Source of the DNA: Chara braunii | Taxonomy: Eukaryota > Streptophyta > Charophyceae > Charales > Characeae | Assembly: GCA_003427395.1 (NCBI GenBank) | Contig: BFEA01000026.1 | Span: forward strand, 3,932,494-3,961,875 | DNA: 29,382 bases | Reading direction: 5' to 3' | Shown here: piece after piece, positions 1-11,100 of the stretch | Layout of the letters: the number at the start of each line of letters is the position of its first letter | Position numbering within the stretch: the stretch's first letter is position 1 | Notes under the pieces: model-generated | What the model saw: only the letters and a program-made list of their open reading frames with translations | Database searches by the model: none | What the model was told of the DNA's origin: nothing | Translations under genes and position numbers: made by a program

Positions 1-45
1 GAGAGAGAGAGAGAGAGAGGTGTTAAAAAGTTGACATCAAGTCCC
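1..45 (+). CDS. MED26: possible upstream MED26 exon, 3' end only
   Basis: Reading from base 1, a (GA)n run encodes alternating Glu-Arg and then GVKKLTSSP, ending in phase 0 before a possible donor GTAAAT at 46. The next supported exon starts in phase 0 with EEEQVLKAL. The join VKKLTSSP-EEEQVLKAL resembles the short basic/hydrophobic segment (IKEIL-like) that precedes the LW domain in plant MED26. Against it: the purine-rich repeat makes a poor splice acceptor, the frame stays open past 45, and the match is short. It would imply an intron of about 5.0 kb. This is a guess that fits phase and family, no more. Confidence 0.3.
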
Positions 46-585
46 GTAAATGGAACGAGGCTTGATTGGGACCCGGGAGCAAGTGATCTTGCTAAAAGAC
101 TTAAGAAAACGAACAGAAACCAAAAAATCACTGTTGTTCCAGAGGGCCCTGACGTGTTGCAGACTCTGGCTGCTCTTAAAATTTGCGACATTAGTTACAT
201 CTGTGTACCAATCATCTGATACAGATGGAAGGAACAAATTCCCCGAATGAGTTCGTTGTTCTAGGTGAGGTGTCCTCTTCTTCACTCATGCGTGGTGTTG
301 TTGATCCTTGTAACCTATGGTCAGGAATACACTCCGAATAATTTATCTTATTAGATGTGATCACAGCCAGGATGTGTGGCAGAAAGTGAACGGGAAAAAT
401 GATCTGTTGTGTATCTGATCCGCTTCATAATCGACTGTCCCAATTAAGTAATCTCCGTGGGTGAAACTATGGCCCCGATATGGGGCGAAAGTGAAACCAC
501 CAGTACCTTCGCCCAGCGATTGAAGCCGAGCCTGCAAATGCCCTGCACGCCGGAAGAAAAAACGAACTGACACGGGCCTCATTTT

Positions 586-719
586 GGCTGGCACCGCCAG
601 CCATTTTGGTCCCGTACCCCAATCTTCGACAGTTGCGGCCGTACCTCGCTTTGGCTGGCACCGCCAGCCCTTTTGGTCCTGTATCCTGACCCCCAAAAGT
701 TGCGGCCGTATATACGACC
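586..719. repeat. 67-bp tandem duplication with a perfect hairpin
   Basis: Two copies starting at 586 and 653. Each opens with GGCTGGC-ACC-GCCAGCC, a perfect 7-bp stem with a 3-base loop, followed by TTTTGGTCC and, further on, GTTGCGGCCGTA. The second copy is slightly diverged outside the hairpin. Confidence 0.8.
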
Positions 720-1449
720 TGCATATTTTTTGTGTTTGCACCGGGGAAAGGTGCTGGTGGTTTAAAACGGAGGTTGAATGTACAAACTCTCCTCTCTAGC
801 AAGTTGTATCCTTTGTGACCGTCCCTCCTATTGTTGTTCTGTGACTGGACGTATACATTGTCAATGCCTGCCGTAGGTTTTGTTGGCACAGCTTGGCAGG
901 CAAAATGTTGATAGGATTTTTGAAAATTTTGATAGTATTTTTTTTCCCACAAAACAGCGGGATCTAACGTACATCTGTGATATCTCTCAGGTGAAAAAAA
1001 AGATTTTTTTTTGCCCCGAAGGAGATGGGAAGTACAAATCGTCAAAGTGGGGACATTCAAAATCTCGCGTCCCCTTTTTCATTTGTTTTCGGTTAGCGGA
1101 GATAACTAAAAACTGCCAAACAGGGGCCAACCAAAATTTTGCGCTCCTATCTGCAGTGCTTCTTCCCCCCCCTTGTGCCTCCTTGCCCCCCCTTCTCCGC
1201 CCATCTTCCCCCCACCCCCTCCCTCAACACACACACACACACACACACATTCCGGTCTTGCTAGCTCTCTGTCTTGGCAGATTTGAGCGGCTAGGATCGG
1301 GCTCGTACGAGCAAGCTATTCTCTGTTTTTGTGGTCGGATATGTGTTGTCAGTTTTGTTGATTATACACGGCCTAATTCCTTGCCCTGCTTTAGAGCATG
1401 GGCTGTTTGGACATTTACGGGTGGCCATGAGTTCTTTTTGGGGGGAATG

Positions 1450-1775
1450 TATGTGTTGTGGGCCGGCGTGGAAGGCTTTCCCAGTTTTTTGCGGAGCCTT
1501 AGCAGGGGGGGGGGTCGGTGCGTTCTTGCTGGAGGAGTCTTCTGTATTAGGTAAGTTGTCTCTTATCTTCTTTCTCCTCTTTGGCAGTGATGCGAGTGTG
1601 TAGTTTGAGATGAATGTCGGGAATGCCAATGCTGTTATATTTGTTTGTTTTTGGTAAATGAGTTTTTGGTTTTGTGGGCCGATGCGGAAGGCTGTCCAAG
1701 TCTTTTTGGACCTTAAAGGGGGTCGGTTCGGTGCCTTCTTGCTGGAGAAGTCTTCTGTCTCAGGTAAGTTGCCGT
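1450..1775. repeat. diverged direct duplication, about 218 bp apart
   Basis: Segments at about 1450-1560 and 1665-1775 share GTGGGCCG..GGAAGGCT.TCC and TGCTGGAG.AGTCTTCTGT followed by AGGTAAGTTG. On the + strand both keep a frame ending GAFLLE.SSV.GKL, and on the minus strand both also stay open. The first copy has an expanded G run. No protein family recognised. Confidence 0.65.
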
Positions 1776-2383
1776 CTGCCCTCCATCCCCTTATGGACAA
1801 GAAGAAATCATTGCATCAAATGGCGAGAAATTCTTCAAGTGAGCAAGGGTTGAGAGTAAGACTCATTAAACCACCAGTACTTGGCGGAACTATCGGCCGC
1901 GGGAAAAAAATAGAGTAGAAACATTTCTAGTTGGATGAATTTGGGCACTCCTGTAGTGGCCCGTTCATTACCTGAAATCGAGGCTTGCTAACGGGCACTG
2001 CTTTGGGGAGTACCGGGGGTTTAAGGGTAATGACCCATATTCCTCACCGTAGTAGATTCATGATTATGTTCTCGATGAATGAGAGAATAATAACTGATGG
2101 TCTCTGAGGAATTTTGAACGTTATTTAAACTTATTTTCAAATATTCAACATGGGAGTGACCAATCAAAATTGGTGGTTGCCAACCTAGCCATCGACCATA
2201 CCCAGCCGCTCCATGCAATTCTCTTTTCCTTTCTTTTGTTTTTGAAAGCTCGTTTTTGCAACCCTCTTCTCATGCCAGCTTTGGCAGATTGGCCCACAAG
2301 TGGTTTTCTTTTCTTGAGGGAAAAGAGGAGGGGGCGTGAGTTCCGGTCACCCTTTGTTTTTGACATAAGCTTGATGGTGGCAA

Positions 2384-2575
2384 CATGAGCGTAAATTCGC
2401 CTTTCGCAAATGCAGGCTGTCCACAGTGGGGTGTAGTTGTGTTTCACTATTCTCTAAACTTGATCTGCTGGCAGCATGAGCGTAAATTCGTGTTGCGCAA
2501 CTGCAGGGTGTCCACAGTGGGGTGTAATTGTGTAGAGCAACTTTCAATATTCTAAACTTGATCTGCATTTTGACC
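2384..2575. repeat. 91-bp tandem duplication
   Basis: CATGAGCGTAAATTCG starts at 2384 and again at 2475. Both copies continue with GCA..TGCAGG.TGTCCACAGTGGGGTGTA and end in CTAAACTTGATCTGC. The copies are similar but carry substitutions and a small insertion. Confidence 0.85.
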
Positions 2576-2651
2576 GGATTTGTGCTCAGTGTCTCTTGCC
2601 TGTCTCAACAGGGCTTTTATAGGTTCTATTTTATTACATCCTAATAACCTA

Positions 2652-2695
2652 TCTCCCTCCCTCCCTCCCTCCCTCCCTCCCTCCCTCCCTCCCTC
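2652..2695. repeat. (CCCT)n microsatellite
   Basis: About eleven uninterrupted copies of a CCCT/CTCC tetranucleotide, ending at CCGTCT. Confidence 0.95.
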
Positions 2696-3160
2696 CGTCT
2701 TCTGGTTTCTTTAATGCCTGCATCCATTTTTACCTACACCTGTGTAGATCCTGTGTGTGCATCTGATTATGTAAGGGGATGACGTGGGAGCTCTCGCGAG
2801 TCGAGGGGAAAGAAGAGAAAAAAGTGGATGCTGTCCATTGCTTTGTGATCAAGCTTGTGGGGACTAAGTCGGGAAAGCTCGTACAGTAATGAGGAGTCTC
2901 TGAATAGCAGCTCCGGACTTAAGAATAGGCTGTGATTATTGGAGAAGACTAGAAGCCTCGACAATATTCTATTCAATCTATTGTTTTCTTTCTCCATCTT
3001 GAAAACACCAGAAGCCTCTCGGAGCACCAATTAATTTGGATGTATACCATCCAGTTAGCAGCCAGGTGCGGAATGACTCTGATCTGGCACATTTGGAAGT
3101 TCGAGATATAATTACCGAAGATTTGGTTCATCGATGGTCCAAAGATCTGGTGGCTTCTGC

Positions 3161-3281
3161 CAAATTTCTCTAAGGCTTATGCTGTGCCAGCCTTGCAAAG
3201 CAAACGAAACATACACGTATGACAATTTTCCCTAAGCTTATGCTGTTTTTGCCTTGGCGAACAAACAAAACAAACACGCTT
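3161..3281. repeat. diverged tandem duplication, about 61 bp
   Basis: Both units contain TTTC.CTAAG.CTTATGCTGT, then GCCTTG..AA.CAAAC.AAACA.ACACG. The second unit begins near 3222. Moderately diverged. Confidence 0.65.
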
Positions 3282-3620
3282 GTAAGTGGGAAGGGACAAC
3301 TAGTACAAGGGACACCCCTTTTGAGCCTGGCCAGTGGTGCCGCGCTCGATTGGGCCTGCCCGCCTTTTTGTAAGGGACGCCCAGCGCACTCGGAATTGCC
3401 TCTACACATTCACCCCTCACTATCTCTCTCTCTCTCTCTCTCTGTGTCTGTGTGCACACATTGGGGATCTTATTTAATACAAAATATATTTACGAGGTTC
3501 GGACTGGGCAGTGTCTCACCCATGTAATGCGGGAGACTACAAGGATAAGGGAGGTGATGTGTCAAAAACGTGTAGTTTAGAAAAGATTCGAGGATTCTGT
3601 GCGCTAGGAGAAAGATTCTT

Positions 3621-3646
3621 GGGGGGGGGGGGGGGGGGGGGGGGGG
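3621..3646 (+). repeat. 26-base G homopolymer
   Basis: An uninterrupted run of 26 G flanked by ATTCTT and TCATG. Runs of this length can form G-quadruplex structures and are often mis-sized in assemblies. Codons across it read as poly-Gly or poly-Pro and should not be taken as protein. Confidence 0.95.
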
Positions 3647-4006
3647 TCATGACTGTGAGAAGCAGCTGTAGAGCAAGTGATTGTTTGATTCTGATGGTGC
3701 TCACCGCAGTAGTGTAGGGCCCACCCGTTCTGTCCCTTCCAACCTCCTGGAGCATGGCGAAAAAGAACATAGCACCATCGCTACCTCAGAGCCTCTTTTT
3801 CCCATTGCCAATTCTTTCTGATGCGTGTTGCAGCGGAGGCGTGAAATGAATTTTTTTCATGCTGGGACCTCCGGCCTTTTTCTTTCGGTAGGCTGAGTCC
3901 CGAAAGGTACTGGTGGTTTAACTGCAAGACGGTGGGGGGAGGGGAGGGAAAGAAAAATAAGCCCACTTGTGATTGTGCAGTTGGGTTCTGTATTAGACAT
4001 GGATGG

Positions 4007-4145
4007 CGACACATGTTGGTCCCTTATTTTCTGACTGGGCAGCTGCGCTAGCATCAATTTCGAACGTTGACCTGGGTGGGCGACACATTTTCTCTTCTAA
4101 CTGGCCAGCTACACTACAGCATCAGTTTCAGATGTTGATCTGTAA
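4007..4145. repeat. diverged tandem duplication, about 74 bp
   Basis: Units begin at about 4007 and 4081 with CGACACAT and share CT.ACTGG.CAGCT.C.CTA, GCATCA.TTTC and a GTTGA.CTG end. Clearly related but diverged. Confidence 0.65.
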
Positions 4146-5043
4146 GTGTGGATACTGAACTGTAGATGTTAGTTGGTAAGTTGGGGTCAGTTGTGCCTTA
4201 TTACAAATTTTTTAAACATGCCCTTGCCCTCTTTTTCGTGCTCACTAGTGTGCGAGTTTCAGAGAAAAGCCGCCTCTTATCTCTTACACACGAACGCCAT
4301 GGTCAGTGCAAATCCATCTCTCTCTCTCTCTCTCCGTCCCCTCCTCCGTCTCCCCCTCCCTGTTCCCCCTCCCCACCCCCTCTGGGTTCTAGTGGATGAT
4401 TGCGAAATTCAGTCTGTTGCCCTCGTGCTAATGTGTGCGACTGTCAGAGCACAGGGGTCTCTCTCTCTCTCTTACAGAGGAGTGCCACAGGCAGCACAAG
4501 TCCATCCTCTTCCCCCCCCCCTTTCTTCCTTGCCCTCTCCCTCTCTCTCCTCTTTCGCAGGATTGGGAAGGCATCTCTGTCTTGCTCTCTCTCTCTCGCT
4601 TCTCTTTTGCAGGATTGTGAAGGCATTGTGGAGCCATCTCTTTATTTATCTCTCTCTCAAGCCACACTTGCAATGTGCTCTATCCGTCAAAGCAAAGCCA
4701 ACCTTCTGTCTGTCTGTCGATCTCTGTGTTTGTGTCTATGTCTGTTTGCCTGTCTGTCTCTCATTGTATATAACAGAGGGGGGAGAAGGGACAAAAGAAT
4801 TGGCTGTTGTGCCACCGTCTTAATAAAAAACCAGGGAGCTGAACCCTTGATGATCTGCCCAACACCCAACTGACGCCTCGACACGGCCACCCATGGTAAA
4901 GAAAGTGGACGATAACGGATCGATGGTTTTGCTGTGGGTGTATGAAGATTGGTTCATGCAACTTTGTTGTCTGGTGCAAGCCACTATTTTGCCTCACCGC
5001 ACGTGTTGTTTGTGTCTTTTGTCTTCTGTATGCTGGCTGTCAG

Positions 5044-5112
5044 GAGGAAGAACAAGTGCTCAAAGCTTTGGCTAGGTTGGAGAGCATGTCAATGTCAGTG
5101 GAAACCCTTCAG
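5044..5112 (+). CDS. MED26: MED26 exon: first helices of the LW domain
   Basis: Twenty-three codons reading EEEQVLKALARLESMSMSVE and then TLQ, phase 0 at both ends. The acceptor CAG follows a T-rich tract (about 5005-5041) and the donor is CAG|GTATGC. Plant MED26 proteins have the same pattern, an acidic lead-in, then VL..L..L..M...V..L immediately before ATEIGK. Joined to the next exon it gives VETLQVTEIGK, which is the continuous LW signature. The frame would otherwise run on to a stop near 5151 with no family resemblance. Confidence 0.88.
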
Positions 5113-8010
5113 GTATGCACTGGTCACTTAACAGTTTGGCGGTTGGGGTGAAGTTTGGAGCTTATATTGGTGGGTCATTTGTTGCGTTTGAGGGTATGGT
5201 GCCCTCTTCCGTTCCGGTTCTGACGACAGTAAAGTGCAGCCCAGGTTGTTGCAGAGGTGGGATACTAGACGGATAGACGGATGACAGTCACCCACAGTAC
5301 TCGGCCACTTGGTTGTCCAGATGAACCCCTCTGAAGACCTCACCCACCCTTCCTCTCATCTTTTGCCGTGGCGCGCCCCCACCCCCCCTGTCCTACCCTA
5401 GTGTTAACCACCCAGGAGCATCACCCATTGCCATCTTGGCGGGGTGACCTGACCAGACAGCAGTTGCAGGCACCGGGGCTAAGGAGAGTGATCATCCCCT
5501 GCTCAGCCCCGGTTGAAGCAGACGCCGTGCAAGCCTGATTGCACGGGGACTTCGGGAGCTAGATTTGAACATGATGCTACAGGTCTTCATGAGGGTGCAG
5601 AGTGACTCCCATCTAGCTTAGTTGTGTGGTGATCATAGAGAGCTGGGTATCCTCCGTTCCCTCGTATGTCCCTGGAGCCCGTTCCGGCCATGACACCCCC
5701 AACATCCCGTACTAAGGAACTGCTATGCCAGCCTCAACCCTATGCTACGTACTAGGAGGATAGCCAACCGTAGGTCATGAGTTATGGACTGAGTTTCTTT
5801 ATCCTTATGTTGTCTTTTTACTACAGTGTACTATGGTGTTGATGGTAGAGACATGGGGATCCCCGTTCCCTCGTATATCCCTGGAGCCCGTTCTGGCCCC
5901 GCGGTAAGGTGCAGTATCTCCTGACAGCCCCGACACCCGTACTAAGGACTGCTACGTACTAGGAGGATAGCCCACCGTCAATCGTGAATCATGGACTGTA
6001 TGTGTTGACCCTGGATAATCCCTTAGCCCTGTGTTGTATGGTAATCTGAGAGCAGACAATCCTCTGTTCCCTCGTATGTCCCTGCAGACTGTTCCGGCCC
6101 TGCGGTAAAGTGCACTATTGACACTCCTGACATCCCGTTTAAGGAACTGCTATGCCAGCCTCAATCCTGTGACCACGTACTAAGAGGATGACCAGCCCTA
6201 AGTTACAGTCTGGTATCGAACACAGGACCTTATGTGAATCGTGCAAGTGACTTAACCTATTGACCTACACTGTGAAATAGTCTGAAGCTGTGCTCTGCTG
6301 GGCTCGAGTAAACCGGACTGTGCGAGCCACCCAGCAGTCTCATGACAACCCCGTACACCAAGAACATCAGGATACACCACCATCGCCCAGTCCCCACATA
6401 CAACAACCATGGACTACCCCTTGGGTGGTGCGCAAGCAGTGTCTGTAACAACTTACCTGCGTCATCCCAAGGGGGTGTGTGTTCAGCCGTGGGTCATTCT
6501 AACGCCCTGCCGGTGTCCATGTGCAAGGCTGCGGAGTTTTGAACCCGCAACCTCATACCACAATGCGCATTTCCAACCGGTGCTCTAACCACTGAGCTAC
6601 ATCAAATGGACAGTGCAATGCAATCATAACTTTGTGCTGCAAGCATGTTCTTTTTTTTTTGTTTTTTTCAACAGAGCCTTACGGTTCTGTCTCCTTTTCC
6701 ATTCTGGGGAGCATGTTCTTGAATTCCAACAGTCGAAAAAAGAAATCACAGAAGTGAAAATTTTAAATTTGGCCAAAAAAACCTGATTTCAGCAATGAAA
6801 ACAGTTTACCCTGTTAACCACTGATGATGTTCTTGCAGTAAAACTTTCCCAAAGGATCAAACAACTTGTGGATGGATATACTCGGGGTTGACATGGCCGT
6901 CTGCTGCTGTCGACAAAACATATGCCTGCTTGACGACTGTTCATGAGATGGAGTTTCTTTTCCTGGAAACCCTGATGTGAAATTGAAGACGCACTTTAAT
7001 CGAATACACTATTTGGGTCTTGCACCAAATGCATTATTTCCTCTTCAGACTTCAGTGATACATCTCACAAAAAGATTGACTGGTTCCACTTGCTGCCAAA
7101 GAGTTTGGCTTATGGAGTCCATGCTATCAGGTTTAGATCGCTCAGCACGTAGGCATGCGCTTGTGCGATCTGGTTTCTCATCTGATGCGAAGATGAGGCT
7201 GGTGCCAGCCTGAGACTGATATGCTGTAAATTGCGTCGATGCTCAGTAGGGCCATGGCAACTCCGATGTTGGAAGATTGTTTTTCAAAGTGCAAAAGTTC
7301 CTTTTGGGAAGGAGAAGACCTGGAAAGGGCCTCGGTTTGTGGCCGCGAGCGTTCCGGTAGCGCTAGCGCTGCGCTATTGGCGTCGCTGGGCTGGCGCTAG
7401 AGCGAGCACTACCCAAACGGTCTAGGCCCAGAGGAGCGTGTTGGAAGATTGTTTTTCAAAGTGCAAAAGTTTCTTTTGGGAAGAAGAAGACCTGGAAAGG
7501 GACTGGGTTTGTGGCCGCGAGCGTTCCGGCAGTGCCAGCGCTGCGCTACTTCAGTGCGCTATTGGCGTCGCTGGGCTAGCGCTAGAGCGAGCACTACCCG
7601 AATGGACTACGCCCAGAGTAGCGCGGCGATTCGGCGCATATGGCACTCTTAAGTGCGTGCGTCTGGCGTTAGCAGCCGGCCGGCTGGCCTGGAAACTTCA
7701 CCGTGAAGTAACACCAGGCAGTAGGGTTATTCTACCCCCCAGTCGACCTCGAGAGTGGTGACGCCAGCACCTCACAGAATACTTGACATTGCGGAGAGTT
7801 GGCAGGCACTTACCTGCTTTGCACTTTGTAGTTCAGGCAGCAGAGCACCTGTCTTGCAGCAAATCAACAAGCACATTCAACTAGCAGACATGAAGCAAAG
7901 CAGGCACAAGACTCAAGGAACAGAGAAAAAAAGAAAGAAAAAAGTATGATTAACTTCAAAGTTTGAACTTTGAATTAAGTAATTAGGTTCATAACTTCAG
8001 CACTTTCAGT

Positions 8011-8068
<58 letters not shown>

Positions 8069-8069
8069 N

Positions 8070-8152
<83 letters not shown>

Positions 8153-11100
8153 CTCTGTCTCTGTGGGCAATGGGCAGCAGTGGTGGGCGGCTCGTCGAAA
8201 CGGTTGCTTTGAAATTGCTCGGGCCTGTGTGAAACCCGCCACCCCAGAAACCTGCAGTGTCATGTGTCCGGAGTCCAGACCTCTAGGCCTGTCTGGTGGG
8301 GTGAAACGACACTGAAAAAGCACCCCATTATTTTTCAAGGGGCGGCCAGGACCCGAAAAACATCCTGGGCCGCCCCTTTATTTTTTTCGACTTTTTCCCT
8401 GGGGGCCTCCATCTGGATGTAAGGACCGGGCACCGGACATGTTGTTCCGGACTGGGCCTCCATCTGGATGTAAGGACCGGACACCGGACATGTTGTTCCG
8501 GACTGTCTGGAACCCGGTCCGGATGTCTGGTCTGTTACCATGAGAAAAAAGACCTCTTGTTTTTAAACCAGCACTCCATCCGGACCTGTTTCGACCAACC
8601 AAAAGTTGCATCTCCCTGACCCTAAAATCGACAGTGCAGCAGTGAAGTTTTTTTTTTTTCGGGTACCGTTCCCCATGGAACCTCTACCGGGCCTGGGCAC
8701 TGTGGATTTTGGCCCGGTACTTGTAGACGAGAAAAATGAAGAGTGCAGAGGGCCTTGGAGTGGTGGTTAAGGGGACATAATTTCACCAAAAAGAAGATGA
8801 TCGAATGGGGAGTCTAAAAGCTTGTGAGGCAGATGTGGGAGGGGCAGTCACCTGCACGGTGGTTGAATTCGAATCCTGTACCATTCCATAGCGTACGGGG
8901 ATATCCCTGTCTACTCTCTTGCTTTTCTGGGATTTGTGGTGTGTGTGTATGTGTGGTGGTGGTGGGGGGTGGGTGGGTGCGGGAAGAAAGATACAAACCT
9001 GGCAGGGTGGCCAAAATCATACTGGGTGTGGTTGCACATGTGGCTGGGCAAAATAAGGTATCTGTGATGTGAAGGGGGTTAAGAAAGATAGAAACTTGGC
9101 AAGGTGGGCAAAATCAAACTGGGCGTGGTCGCACATGTGGCGGAGCAAAATAAGGTAACTATGATGTGAAGGGGGTTATAACATGGATGCACCGTTTTTG
9201 GCACGTTTGACAATCTGTTGCAGGTTACGGAAATAGGAAAGCATGTGAAGAGCTTACGTAAGCATCCAGCAAAGGCTGTTAGAACCGCTACCAAGCAATT
9301 GGTGAGGTGTGTTTATCTGGCATATAATATGATGATGATGATGATGATGCCGTTGGGCGGTGAACTTGACTGTTTGCAAACTCGCTCTTTAAATGCTGTG
9401 ACATATTGGAGTAACTTTGCGTCTGTGGAATCGGAGTCACTACTGAAGTGCCCAGTGATGCTTTTCCTTCCAGACAGTGTCTTGTTGGCTGCGAGACAAT
9501 GTCGAAAGCATGAAACATGCAATCTCTACCAGGCTGTCGAGGCCCATTCTTGTGAAGAGGCTGTGAAAAAAAGTGGCAACGATTCAGCGAATTCCTTGTA
9601 ATCCGCCACAATATCTTTGATTGAGGTGGCGGGTAGTTTCGGTTCTCGTCCTGTTTTCTTGCACATTCTGTCTGCCTGGCTTCACCGGATTTACCTTCGG
9701 GCCAGGCTTCATCGGCTCAGAATGTCAGGTGGTGTATGGTCACTGATTACAGTGATTAGTAATTTCCCCTGCTTTGCTATAAGCGCTGTGGGTTGGAGTT
9801 CTCTTTCTCTGTTCGTTGCTGTGTTCTGCCGTCTTCCCCCGAACATGACCCATCTTCATCATCACTGTATTGGATCAGAAAGCTAGCTTGTGTACATTCA
9901 TGATGACGGTGCCTTTTTTTGGGGGGGGAAGACGGTAGAACACACTTGGAAGCCTTCATGGGCTTGCGATTGCGATTTGGCTGGGGGTTGATTTTTTTTT
10001 TTTTTTTGGGTTTGTGGATGTTGCGTAATTCTTGTTTTCCCCAGTAACATAATCTGAGCATGTGGTGCTGTCACCTCAGACAGAAAAGCTGGCAGGCTCT
10101 CGACATTCCCGCATGCGCTGATATATGGAGCACAGGGCTGTGTTGTTGTTGTTGTTTTCCCTTTTTTTTTTCCTTCTTCTTTTCTTTCTATCCTCGCTTT
10201 CTGAATGCTCTTTGGATTTCGATTTGCGTGCTCGTGACTGTTGGCTTGATTGCTAAGAAATGGCACTGTTATGGAGGGTGATGCCACCAATGTATGTACT
10301 ATGTAATATGTATATGACAATATGTGCATGGGCAAACACCACCTTTCCTGATGGTGGAGTGCTCGTCTGAAGTGATCCTGAACCGGTCCTTTTTCATGCA
10401 GGAAGGTCTTGTGACCCTAGGCTAGCTTGCCTGTATGAACATGAATTTCTACTGGACAGCATTTTGAGTTTCATTGCCGAAAACAAGGCATGTATCTGCA
10501 GGCATAATGATAAAAGGTGTTTGTGGAGGGTGATGCCACTAATGTATGTACTATGATGCCACCAACCACTAATGTATGTACTATGATGCCACCAATGTAT
10601 GTACTTTGTCATACGTATATGTGCATGGGAAAACACCACCTTTCCTGATGGTGGAGTGCTTGTCTGAAGTGCTCTTTGAACCAGTCCGTTTTCATTCAGG
10701 AAGGTCTTGTGACCCTAAGCTAGCTTGCCTGTATTAACATGAATTTCTACTGGACAGCTTAAGTTTCATTGCCGAACACGAGGCATGTATCTGCAGGCAT
10801 AATGATAGATATGATATATAAGGTGTTTGTGCTTATGGCGGTTGGTGTTGATGAAACCTAGCTGAGGTTCTTTCCATCCAACTCCGCCGAAATCTGATTT
10901 CGGGGTGCCGGAAAGCGTAAAATGCCTCTGGTACAGATGACTCATAACACCTGACAAAAGCAGTGCATTTCAGGGCCGGCTCGGCCATGGCATCCAGCGA
11001 TACCTGCACCCAATGTAGAGGACAAAGCGATAAATGTTAATGAACACGTCGTGATTTCAAATCCTGATGCAATCAGATGGATACAGTGCATTTCAGGGCC

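Larger units (their letters stand above)
46..5043 (+). other. 5' flank or first visible intron, repeat-rich
   Basis: About 5 kb without a supportable gene. If the left-edge exon is real this is an intron; if not, it is part of a larger intron. It contains several two-copy duplications listed separately, (CA)n at about 1226-1250, (CCCT)n, (TC)n, a 26-base G run and CT-rich stretches at 4314-4400 and 4460-4620. The frames seen here are short, overlap on both strands, and carry simple-sequence residues; none resembles a known protein. Confidence 0.6.
5113..9223 (+). other. intron between first two LW-domain exons
   Basis: GT-AG intron of 4111 bases (GTATGC donor, TTGCAG acceptor). It contains a triplicated 150-200-bp unit, two tRNA-like fragments, a 172-bp duplication, a very long (CT)n array, a 51-bp tandem duplication, a strong hairpin and a 97-bp duplication. 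No coding sequence recognised. Confidence 0.85.

Noticed and set aside
151-216. Peptide VLQTLAALKICDISYI, faintly like a second LW-domain first helix
   Set aside because: A few spaced hydrophobic matches only. No TEIGK-type continuation was found downstream and the frame ends at a stop soon after.
6530-6605. A functional tRNA gene on the minus strand
   Set aside because: D and T arms are recognisable, but no anticodon arm or complete acceptor stem can be formed.
8006-8338. Leu-Ser and Arg-Glu repeat frames
   Set aside because: Translation of the (CT)n array on the two strands.
9302-9307. GTGAGG as the donor of the LW core exon
   Set aside because: It looks more canonical than GTGTGT, but its use breaks the frame into the next exon and removes V-R from the conserved helix.
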